NCBI GenBank assembly: GCA_021204715.1
Contig: JAJPYW010000065.1
Coordinates: 1-5,011 of the forward strand
Source: Prevotellaceae bacterium
Lineage (GTDB): Bacteria; Bacteroidota; Bacteroidia; Bacteroidales; Bacteroidaceae
Length of the DNA: 5,011 nucleotides
Direction: 5' to 3'
Made by a program: the position numbers and the translations under genes. Of this stretch, positions 1-5,011 are shown in pieces. Numbering within the stretch: position 1 is the stretch's first letter; each line of letters begins with the position of its first letter. The notes beneath the pieces were generated by a model, which ran no database searches, was not told the DNA's origin, and saw only the letters and a list, made by a program, of their open reading frames with translations.

Positions 1-124
1 AGAGGGTGGTTTCGGGGAAACTGAGCGAACGGCTGTCGGTCAACAACCAGTCGATGCAAGCCGGCGCGTCGCCCACGCGCCGGGCGCCGACAATCTGTGC
101 TATGTTTTCAATCGTGTATGACAT
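1..124 (-). CDS. murF: Bifunctional MurF ligase / alanine racemase, N-terminal fragment (partial)
   Basis: Only the first 41 codons lie in the window; the gene runs off the left edge. The ATG (124-122) opens MSYTIENIAQIVGARRVG, followed by a DSRSL segment at about residues 31-35. This matches, from memory, the N-terminus of the Bacteroidales fusion of UDP-N-acetylmuramoyl-tripeptide:D-Ala-D-Ala ligase (MurF) with alanine racemase (Alr). The DSR motif is typical of the MurE/MurF N-terminal domain that binds the uridine of the UDP-sugar substrate. The full enzyme would make D-Ala and add the D-Ala-D-Ala dipeptide to the cytoplasmic peptidoglycan precursor. An AAAAGGA stretch at 134-128 is a reasonable ribosome binding site. 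The first 25 bp overlap the end of the GSCFA gene in another frame, which implies translational coupling. That the racemase domain is fused is inferred from relatives; only the ligase start is visible. Confidence 0.83.
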   Translation of the reverse strand, partial: MSYTIENIAQIVGARRVGDAPACIDWLLTDSRSLSFPETTL

Positions 125-1098
125 ACGTCCTTTTCATTTTGAAAATCTAAGTACGGGTATTTTCGGTTAAGTTGGTCTATCTTTAACACTATTTGTTCTA
201 AAAAAGCCTTATACTCGCGGCTATCGGGCCTGAAGGGACGGTGCTGCAGCGCCTTGGCGATTTCCTCACACGCCTGCATGACGCAAAGCGTCTCCCGCGT
301 GCAACAGGCGGCGGTGAAACGCTCCCACACCATGCTTTGGGCAAGCGGCGAGGGGTGCACCAAGTCGTCGGCATAAAAGCGGTAGTCGCGCAACTCGTCG
401 ACTAACAGCTCGTAGGCGGGGAAATAGAATACAGACGCGGGAAAAGCCCGCCTGATTCCCTCGACGGCCAAGAGCAGTGTAGACTTGCTCAGCTGGTTGG
501 CATGCAGTCCGTCGCGCACGTGGCGTATGGGGCTCACGGTGAAGAGCACCTTCAAAGCCAGGTTGCCCTCCAACCACGGCGCAAGCAGCGTTGAAAAGGA
601 CTCGACAATTTCATCTACCTGTAAAAGGCGGCGCCTGAAGCCGCTTTCGGGCATGCGGTGGCAGTTGCCCGCCACGCGCCACACGCCCTCTACATTCCGT
701 TCATACACCCACGCCGTGCCGAAGGTGACCAGCAGCCGGTCTATGCCGGGCAAGCCGTCGTGCACCCGGCGGATGTTGCCGTTGACGCGGCGCAACGTCT
801 CCCCGGCATCGGGCGAAGAGAAATCGCCGTGGTGCATGGGGCTGTGCCAAAGATTCCGGTCATAGACAAGGTCTTCTTGCGTATAGGTCTTGCCCGCCAT
901 TATCTCCTGCAAAGCGGTGACAATGGAGAGCGGGTTGTAGAGTATGCCGTAAGGGTTCACCTCGCAAGGGAGCTTCGCGGCAAGCAAGCGTTCCCCCATG
1001 CTTTGAGCGAAACAAGAGCCCATGAGCAGGATGTGGCACCGGTACGAAAGCAGTGGCAAGTCGCCGGGCATCTCCACCGGTGTGGTCAACGGGCGCAC
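100..1098 (-). CDS. GSCFA family protein (SGNH-hydrolase-like)
   Basis: The protein has about 332 residues from the GTG chosen here; the open frame extends to a GTG at 1134. In that longer numbering the family-naming motif GSCFA is at residues 39-43, with VNPYGILYNP at 59-68, LLVTFGTAWVY at 134-144, SPIRHVRDG at 201-209 and DLVHP at 257-261. The Ser40 in GSC and the Asp257-x-x-His260 late motif resemble blocks I and V of SGNH/GDSL esterases, so an ester-hydrolase fold is likely. No substrate is known to me. No signal peptide or membrane segment is seen, so a cytoplasmic location is likely. Start choice: the GTG at 1098 follows AGGAGG (1108-1103) by 4 nt. A TTG at 1089, overlapping the HAD stop as TTGA, would give 329 residues and is also possible, since relatives seem to begin close to TTPVE. 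The gene sits between the HAD gene and murF and overlaps both, which suggests a role tied to the cell envelope (inference). Confidence 0.88.
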   Translation of the reverse strand: MRPLTTPVEMPGDLPLLSYRCHILLMGSCFAQSMGERLLAAKLPCEVNPYGILYNPLSIVTALQEIMAGKTYTQEDLVYDRNLWHSPMHHGDFSSPDAGETLRRVNGNIRRVHDGLPGIDRLLVTFGTAWVYERNVEGVWRVAGNCHRMPESGFRRRLLQVDEIVESFSTLLAPWLEGNLALKVLFTVSPIRHVRDGLHANQLSKSTLLLAVEGIRRAFPASVFYFPAYELLVDELRDYRFYADDLVHPSPLAQSMVWERFTAACCTRETLCVMQACEEIAKALQHRPFRPDSREYKAFLEQIVLKIDQLNRKYPYLDFQNEKDVCHTRLKT

Positions 1099-1856
1099 CG
1101 CTCCTCCTCCATGGTTTGCCTGAGCGATTTCCACGCCTCACAAAGGGCGGGCATGGAAGGAAGCACGTAATCGGCGCCCGCCTCGCGCAACACCCGCGCC
1201 TCCAACGGGCCGGTATTGACGGCAATGGTAAAGACACCTGCCGCCACGCCCGCTTCCACGCCGATGGGGGCGTTCTCCACCACCACCGCCTCGTTGGGTT
1301 GCAAGCCGCCCGCCTTGACCAAGCCCATGAGGTAGGGCTCCGGATGGGGCTTGCCGTATTTCACGTCGAAAGCCGTGACCATGTGCGCGCTGTCGAACAT
1401 GCCGGGATAGTCGGCCAAGATGCGCTTCAACATGGTTTTCTGCCCCGAACCTGTCACGAGTACCGGCACGATGCCTTCCGCGCGCAGCTGTTGCAGCAGT
1501 TCCCACGCGCCCGGCATGGCGTCGGGCTCGGGGAAGGAACTGAAAATACCGCATTTCTCGGCATAGATGCTCTCTATCAACTCCTGCGGGGCGTCTTTGC
1601 CATTCTGACGGCGGTAGACGATGTTGATGGTCGCCGCGCCCGTGCGCCCCTCGTGCAAGTAGGCCTCCCCGCGGCTCAAGTGCAGACCGTGACGCTCCAT
1701 CACCGTGTGCCAGGCGGCGGTGTGGTAAGGCATGGAGTTGTACATCACTCCGTCCATGTCAAAGAGTACGGCCTTCAACCTGATGCACGCCCCGCCATGC
1801 GCCCCGGCATAGCGCCGCAGCGCCGCGCGGAAGCGGCCGGTCTCTTCGTTGTTCAC
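1086..1856 (-). CDS. HAD-superfamily hydrolase, beta-phosphoglucomutase-like
   Basis: The 256-residue protein has the HAD motifs in order. Motif I is FDMDGVMYNS with nucleophile Asp33 and acid/base Asp35. A helical cap covers about 42-110. Motif II is VTGSGQ at 134-139 (Thr135 in place of the usual Ser/Thr). Motif III is Lys169 in GKPHPEPYL. Motif IV is VVVENAPIGVEAG, about 191-203. The family contains sugar-phosphate phosphatases and beta-phosphoglucomutases; the exact substrate cannot be read from the sequence. Motif IV has Glu194-Asn195 where many subfamily members have Glu-Asp. The start is GTG at 1856; the frame is closed by TAA four codons upstream and no ATG is available before motif I. 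About 28 residues precede the core, a short helical lead that I recall in Bacteroides relatives. It lies 47 bp after pfkA and its last codons overlap the GSCFA gene, so it is probably co-transcribed. Confidence 0.9.
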   Translation of the reverse strand: MNNEETGRFRAALRRYAGAHGGACIRLKAVLFDMDGVMYNSMPYHTAAWHTVMERHGLHLSRGEAYLHEGRTGAATINIVYRRQNGKDAPQELIESIYAEKCGIFSSFPEPDAMPGAWELLQQLRAEGIVPVLVTGSGQKTMLKRILADYPGMFDSAHMVTAFDVKYGKPHPEPYLMGLVKAGGLQPNEAVVVENAPIGVEAGVAAGVFTIAVNTGPLEARVLREAGADYVLPSMPALCEAWKSLRQTMEEERCAR

Positions 1857-1903
1857 CCTGTATTCCGTTTATAGATGGTTTGTTGCCGTGGCCGGGACAG
1901 CCG

Positions 1904-2884
1904 TTAGATGGAGAGCTCGCGCAGCACGTGTATCAAGTCTTCTTTGAGCGGCTTGTCGTTCTTGATGGCCTTGGAGAAGGGCACGTACACCACTTCGTCA
2001 TGGTCCACGCCAATCATCACGTTGCGCTGTCCGTCCATCAAGGCGGCGATGGCCGCGGCACCCAAGCGGCTGGCCAAGATGCGGTCGTAAGCCGTGGGGC
2101 GTCCGCCGCGCTGCAGGTGTCCCAAAATCGTCACGCGCACGTCATATTCGGGAAACTCCTTCTTCACACGCTCGGCATAATGCATGGCCCCGCCGGTAAT
2201 CTCGCTCTCGGCCACCAGCACGATACTGCTGTTCTTCGACTTGCGGAAACCGTTCTTGATGAACTCTTCCAATTGGTCCACCTTCGTGTCGTATTCGGGG
2301 ATAATGGCCGCCTCGGCACCCGCTGCGATGGCGCCGTTCAGGGCCAAGAAGCCCGCGTCGCGTCCCATTACTTCCACGAAGAAGAGGCGCTCGTGCGACG
2401 TGGCGGTGTCGCGTATCTTGTCCACCGCGTCGAGAATGGTGTTCAACGCCGTGTCGTAGCCAATGGTGGAATCGGTGCCGAAAAGGTCGTTGTCGATGGT
2501 GCCCGGCAAGCCGATGCAAGGCACGTCATACTCCTGCGCGAAGATGCGCGCGCCCGTGAGCGAGCCGTCGCCGCCGATGATAATCAAGGCGTCTATCTCC
2601 TCCTTGCGCATGTTCTCGTAGGCCACCCGGCGTCCTTCGGGCGTGGTGAACTCCTGACAGCGTGCCGTCTTCAAGATAGTGCCGCCCTGCTGGATGATAT
2701 TGCTCACATTCTGGCTTTTGAACTCCTTGATTTCGTCGGTCAACAAGCCCCTGTAACCACGGTAGATGCCCTTTACACGCAGTCCGTTGTAAATGGCCGC
2801 GCGCGTGACCGCGCGGATGGCCGCGTTCATGCCCGGGGCGTCGCCGCCGGATGTCAAGACGCCTATACACTTAATAGCTCCCAT
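1904..2884 (-). CDS. pfkA: ATP-dependent 6-phosphofructokinase
   Basis: A 326-residue cytoplasmic glycolytic enzyme that phosphorylates fructose 6-phosphate to fructose 1,6-bisphosphate. The length is that of the short bacterial PfkA class (about 320). The N-terminal nucleotide loop is [16 protein letters not shown] (10-25). GGDGS is at 104-108; Gly107 matches the E. coli position 104 glycine associated with ATP rather than pyrophosphate use. PGTIDND is at 127-133; Asp131 corresponds to the E. coli catalytic Asp127. MGRDAG follows at 173-178, and [14 protein letters not shown] forms the late substrate-binding block. All key residues appear intact. The ATG at 2884 follows AAAGGA by 5 nt, a good ribosome binding site. 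It is the first gene of the minus-strand block, has its own candidate promoter, and is divergent from umuD. Bacteroides species often carry several phosphofructokinase genes, so this may not be the only one. Confidence 0.97.
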   Translation of the reverse strand: MGAIKCIGVLTSGGDAPGMNAAIRAVTRAAIYNGLRVKGIYRGYRGLLTDEIKEFKSQNVSNIIQQGGTILKTARCQEFTTPEGRRVAYENMRKEEIDALIIIGGDGSLTGARIFAQEYDVPCIGLPGTIDNDLFGTDSTIGYDTALNTILDAVDKIRDTATSHERLFFVEVMGRDAGFLALNGAIAAGAEAAIIPEYDTKVDQLEEFIKNGFRKSKNSSIVLVAESEITGGAMHYAERVKKEFPEYDVRVTILGHLQRGGRPTAYDRILASRLGAAAIAALMDGQRNVMIGVDHDEVVYVPFSKAIKNDKPLKEDLIHVLRELSI

Positions 2885-2937
2885 AACAATCCTTTCTCAA
2901 AAAAAAAGTTTAAACTAATCTTTTTACTTTTACAGCA

Positions 2938-2969
2938 CAAAGGTACGGCAAAAAATAGTGAAAAGGAAA
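2938..2969 (-). promoter_or_regulatory. Candidate Bacteroidetes promoter of pfkA
   Basis: Read on the minus strand, TACCTTTG (2945-2938) is an exact match to the Bacteroidetes -7 consensus TAnnTTTG. A TTTC at 2969-2966, 20 bp upstream, fits the -33 TTTG box in three of four bases. Transcription would start near 2931, giving a leader of about 47 nt before the pfkA ATG. The leader is U-rich, with nine U residues (2907-2899) just before the ribosome binding site. Box identity is seen; promoter activity is inferred. Confidence 0.65.
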
Positions 2970-2977
2970 TAAAACCC

Positions 2978-3007
2978 TTCGTTTTATAGTATTTCAACGT
3001 ACATTTG
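2978..3007 (+). promoter_or_regulatory. Candidate Bacteroidetes promoter of umuDC
   Basis: TACATTTG (3000-3007) matches the -7 consensus TAnnTTTG exactly. TTCG (2978-2981), 18 bp upstream, is a three-of-four match to the -33 TTTG box; the spacer is slightly shorter than the usual 19-21. Transcription would begin near 3014, about 22 nt before the umuD ATG. It fires away from the pfkA promoter, with the two -33 elements only 8 bp apart. The -7 box overlaps an inverted repeat that could be a repressor site. Confidence 0.55.
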
Positions 3008-3011
3008 TACG
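2998..3011. promoter_or_regulatory. Candidate LexA-type operator at umuDC promoter
   Basis: A perfect inverted repeat, CGTAC-ATTT-GTACG, covers six of the eight bases of the umuD -7 box and extends to both sides. Its geometry (5-bp arms, 4-bp centre) is that of the Gram-positive-type SOS box CGAAC-N4-GTTCG, with one symmetric base change per arm. Occlusion of the -7 box by a dimeric repressor would be the expected way to control an SOS polymerase. The repeat is seen directly; the identity of the binding protein is inferred. LexA itself is not in this window, and short palindromes occur by chance. Confidence 0.4.
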
Positions 3012-3035
3012 CGCGAAACATTGTGTAACGATTGT

Positions 3036-3488
3036 ATGGAACCGGAAATAAAACTTATACTCTACTCGGCCGATTTGAGCAACCGGTTGGAGTTGCAATA
3101 TGCCGACGGGGGCATCCGCGCCGGCTTTCCCTCGCCCGCGCAGGACTACCTGACCGAGTCCATCGACTTGAACGAAGAGCTCATACGCCACCCCGCCACC
3201 ACCTTCTATGCGCGTGCCGTAGGCAACTCCATGACGGGCGACGGCATCGACGACGGCGACCTCTTGGTCATTGACAAGTCCTTGGAGCCGCAAGAGGGGA
3301 ACATCATCGTGGCCTTCGTGAACGGCGAGTACACGCTCAAGCGGTTCCACTACGACAAACGGGAAGGATGCGTGTGGCTGCTGCCGGCCAACAGCGATTA
3401 CCCGCCCATCAAGGTGACAAAAGAGAACGACTTCATGATATGGGGCGTGCTCACGTATAACATAAAAAGCCAGCTGCACCGGAAATGA
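3036..3488 (+). CDS. umuD: DNA polymerase V autoproteolytic subunit, LexA-like (S24 peptidase)
   Basis: A 150-residue UmuD-type protein, close to the E. coli length (139). UmuD cleaves itself when bound to RecA filaments, and the shortened UmuD' pairs with UmuC to make error-prone polymerase V. The cleavage site is visible as Ala29-Gly30 in RAGFPSPAQDY, aligning with the Cys-Gly bond of E. coli. The catalytic serine is Ser65 in VGNSMTGDGI, and the general-base lysine is Lys102 in GEYTLKRF. The N-terminal arm (1-29) has no helix-turn-helix, so this is not LexA. I chose the ATG at 3036; a TTG at 3021 would add only five residues unlike the family. No strong ribosome binding site is seen, which is common in Bacteroidetes. 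It lies directly upstream of umuC on the same strand, and the promoter carries a possible SOS operator. Confidence 0.95.
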   Translation: MEPEIKLILYSADLSNRLELQYADGGIRAGFPSPAQDYLTESIDLNEELIRHPATTFYARAVGNSMTGDGIDDGDLLVIDKSLEPQEGNIIVAFVNGEYTLKRFHYDKREGCVWLLPANSDYPPIKVTKENDFMIWGVLTYNIKSQLHRK

Positions 3489-3525
3489 ACGGACACTCCG
3501 CACAGGAAACAACGAAACCGGCGGA

Positions 3526-3591
3526 ATGGCAAAAAAACTGAGACAAGCATGCCCGGAACGAAAGGTACGAGTACGTCCCCTCTGCCAATGA
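3526..3591 (+). CDS. Possible 21-codon leader ORF overlapping the umuC start
   Basis: An ATG at 3526 opens a 21-residue peptide (MAKKLRQACPERKVRVRPLC plus Gln). Its TGA (3589-3591) overlaps the preferred umuC ATG (3588-3590) as ATGA. The peptide is basic and matches no family I know. The arrangement would allow ribosomes finishing it to restart on umuC, bridging the 99-bp gap from the umuD stop. Such a short frame may be chance; there is no strong ribosome binding site, only GGCGGA directly before the ATG and AGGAAA further up. Confidence 0.2.
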   Translation: MAKKLRQACPERKVRVRPLCQ

Positions 3592-4850
3592 CAGGCTTGG
3601 TAGACTGCAACAACTTCTACGCCTCGTGCGAGCGGGTGTTCAACCCCGACCTGCGCGGCAAGCCCGTGGTGGTGCTCTCCAACAACGACGGCTGCATCAT
3701 CGCCCGCAGCAACGAAGCCAAAGCGTTGGGGCTGAAAATGGGCACGCCTTTCTACCAAGCCAAGCCCTTGTTGGAACAATTAGGCGTAGCCGTCTTCAGC
3801 AGCAACTACAACCTCTACGGCGACATGTCGCGCCGGGTGATGATGCTCCTGCAAGAGATGACGCCCGGCATCACCCAGTACAGCATCGACGAGTGCTTCA
3901 TCGACCTCGCGGGCATCGACGACTTGGCAGCCTTCGGCAGGCGCGTCGTGCAGGCCGTGGAGCGCGGCACGGGCATCCCCGTCACCTTGGGCGTGGCACC
4001 CACCAAGACCTTGGCCAAGATAGCCAGCAAGTTCGGCAAGCGCTACAAAGGCTACGAAGGCGTGTGCATCATCGACACCGAAGAAAAGCGTGAGAAAGCG
4101 CTCAGGCAGACAGAAATAGGCGACGTGTGGGGCATAGGCAGGCACAGTGTGGAGAAGCTGCGCTACCACGGCGTGGAGACCGCATGGGACTTGACCGTGA
4201 AGCCGCGGCCGTGGGTGCGCCGCATGCTCACCCTCACGGGCGAGCGCACATGGCAAGAGCTGCGCGGCACGCCCGCCATCGACGTGGAGGAATTGCCCCA
4301 AAAGCAAAGCATCTGTACCAGCCGCAGCTTCCCCGGGCAAGGACTTGACGACCTCGCGCCCCTCGTCGAAGCGGTGGCCAACTTCGCCGCCGCCTGCGTG
4401 CGCAAGCTGCGGGCACAACGCTCCTGCTGCCGGGCGCTGACCGTGTTCGCCTACACAAGCCCCTTCCGCAACGACCGCCCGGCACACTTGGTGAACCGCA
4501 CGCTGCAACTGTCCGTAGCCACCAACGGCCTGCAAGAGATAGTGGCCGCCGCCACCCGCGCGCTGCGCGAGGACTACCGCGAAGGCTGCCTGTACAAGAA
4601 GGCGGGCGTCATCGTGTGGAACCTGTGCGGCCAAGAGAGCGTGCAAGGCGACCTCTTCGACACGGTGGACCGCGCCCGGCAAGCCCGCCTTGCCAAAGCC
4701 ATCGACGCCATCAACCGCAAGAACGGCCACAACACCGTGCGCGTGGCCTCACAAGGCACGGACAAGCGCTGGCACTTGAAGGCCGAGCACATCACCCGGC
4801 AATACACCACCAACTTGAAAGAGGTCATCAAGGTGAGGGCCGACAGGTAA
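3588..4850 (+). CDS. umuC: DNA polymerase V catalytic subunit, Y-family translesion polymerase
   Basis: A 420-residue Y-family polymerase that copies past DNA lesions; E. coli UmuC has 422. The palm begins MTGLVDCNNFYASCE with metal ligand Asp6. YSIDECFIDL follows, with catalytic Asp101-Glu102. LGVAPTKTLAKIASKFGKR is at 134-152, and a helix-hairpin-helix thumb segment VWGIGRHSVEKL is at 180-191. The little-finger domain follows. QGDLF at 353-357 resembles the beta-clamp motif (QLNLF at 357-361 in E. coli). The last 30 or so residues, with KRWHLKAEHITRQYTT, match the UmuC-specific C-terminal extension and separate it from DinB. All catalytic residues are present. I prefer the ATG at 3588 because it gives the family N-terminus; an ATG at 3549 would add 13 low-complexity residues. 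It presumably shares the umuD promoter, 99 bp after the umuD stop. Confidence 0.96.
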   Translation: MTGLVDCNNFYASCERVFNPDLRGKPVVVLSNNDGCIIARSNEAKALGLKMGTPFYQAKPLLEQLGVAVFSSNYNLYGDMSRRVMMLLQEMTPGITQYSIDECFIDLAGIDDLAAFGRRVVQAVERGTGIPVTLGVAPTKTLAKIASKFGKRYKGYEGVCIIDTEEKREKALRQTEIGDVWGIGRHSVEKLRYHGVETAWDLTVKPRPWVRRMLTLTGERTWQELRGTPAIDVEELPQKQSICTSRSFPGQGLDDLAPLVEAVANFAAACVRKLRAQRSCCRALTVFAYTSPFRNDRPAHLVNRTLQLSVATNGLQEIVAAATRALREDYREGCLYKKAGVIVWNLCGQESVQGDLFDTVDRARQARLAKAIDAINRKNGHNTVRVASQGTDKRWHLKAEHITRQYTTNLKEVIKVRADR

Positions 4851-4864
4851 AAAAACGGCCTTTT

Positions 4865-4890
4865 CCGGCATGGAGGGGAAAGCGTGCCGG
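4865..4890 (+). terminator. Hairpin after umuC, possible terminator or mRNA 3' stabiliser
   Basis: CCGGCATG (4865-4872) can pair with CGTGCCGG (4883-4890) through 8 bp, including one G-U pair, around a 10-nt GAGGGGAAAG loop. It starts 15 bp after the umuC stop. There is no T-run on the 3' side, so it is not a standard intrinsic terminator. It could protect the 3' end or end transcription weakly. The stem is seen; the role is inferred. Confidence 0.35.
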
Positions 4891-4894
4891 CACT

Positions 4895-5011
4895 AAAAGC
4901 GCGCGTTCCGCTTGTAAGTAAAGAAAATTATGCTGAACTTTGCGCGGCTTAAAAAAAAAAGCGCGCGTTCCGCTTGTAAGTAAAGAAAATTATGCTGAAC
5001 TTTGCGCGGCT
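4895..5011. repeat. Tandem repeat, 62-bp period, two copies, cut by window end
   Basis: Positions 4895-4949 and 4957-5011 are identical over 55 bp. Each is AAAA plus a 51-bp core that starts GCGCGCGTTCCG and ends TTTGCGCGGCT. The cores are joined by a T and ten A residues (4950-4960), giving a 62-bp period. Copy 1 is preceded by CACTAAAA, so it lacks the long A-tract. Each core can fold AAGCGCGC against GCGCGGCTT with one bulged G, and contains a smaller AAGCG/CGCTT hairpin. No coding frame spans it. The second copy ends on the last base of the window, so more copies may follow. The range from the umuC stop to the window end holds no gene. Confidence 0.93.

Noticed and set aside
1857..1903. 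Separate promoter or terminator between pfkA and the HAD gene
   Set aside because: I found no TAnnTTTG box and no stable hairpin with a T-run in these 47 bp; read-through from pfkA is the simpler reading.
2899..2934. Attenuator or riboswitch in the U-rich pfkA leader, including the AGTTTAAACT palindrome at 2907-2916
   Set aside because: The leader is under 50 nt and only weak A-U pairing is possible; the U-run stands next to the ribosome binding site and is more likely an unstructured Bacteroidetes-style leader.
1053..2989. Long plus-strand open frames (273 codons at 1053-1874 and 369 codons at 1880-2989) opposite the HAD and pfkA genes
   Set aside because: They are antisense to genes with complete conserved motifs. 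Their translations are His/Arg/Val-rich with no recognisable domain, as expected from the reverse of GC-rich codons.
3021..3035. TTG start for umuD adding five residues
   Set aside because: The ATG at 3036 gives the natural N-terminus; the TTG lies only about 7 nt from the predicted transcription start.
2994..4730. Long minus-strand open frames (2994-3779 and 3780-4730) opposite umuD and umuC
   Set aside because: They are shadows of the GC-rich umuDC coding strand, lacking any family motif or plausible start signals.
4884..4893. Perfect 10-bp palindrome GTGCCGGCAC as an operator
   Set aside because: It overlaps the 3' arm of the better-supported hairpin 4865-4890 and sits downstream of umuC with no promoter box at that spot.
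4895..5011. CRISPR-like repeat at the right end
   Set aside because: The two long copies are separated by only an 11-bp T-plus-A tract, not a unique spacer, and no cas gene is present; it is a tandem repeat.

Overview
The window looks like chromosomal DNA from a GC-rich member of the Bacteroidales. The reasons are a fused-type MurF N-terminus next to a GSCFA-family protein, Bacteroidetes-style promoter boxes (-33 TTTG-like, -7 TAnnTTTG) and a Bacteroides-like UmuD/UmuC pair. The genes are GC-rich; the main intergenic region (2885-3035) is AT-rich. Genus cannot be fixed from the sequence alone.

Minus-strand block (2884 down to 1): a compact, operon-like run transcribed right to left. It holds pfkA (6-phosphofructokinase), a HAD-superfamily phosphatase/phosphomutase, a GSCFA-family SGNH-like protein, and the first 41 codons of what is most likely the bifunctional MurF/alanine racemase gene. 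The gap between pfkA and the HAD gene is 47 bp. The HAD/GSCFA junction overlaps, and the GSCFA/murF junction overlaps by 25 bp. No terminator is visible inside the run, so co-transcription from the pfkA promoter is plausible.

Divergent intergenic region (2885-3035): it carries back-to-back candidate Bacteroidetes promoters, one for pfkA (minus) and one for umuD (plus). The umuD -7 box is embedded in a perfect 5-bp-arm inverted repeat with the geometry of a LexA-type operator.

Plus-strand block (3036-4850): umuD and umuC encode an apparently intact error-prone DNA polymerase V. UmuD has its self-cleavage site and Ser/Lys dyad. UmuC has its catalytic acids, a beta-clamp motif and the C-terminal extension.

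Tail (4851-5011): no gene. It contains a hairpin after umuC and then two identical 55-bp copies of a 62-bp-period tandem repeat. The window stops on the last base of the second copy, so copy number and what follows are unknown.

Most of the window is ordinary housekeeping and SOS-repair content. I see no evidence for a novel multi-gene system. The points worth a second look are the terminal repeat, the putative SOS operator and the GSCFA protein's link to cell-wall synthesis.
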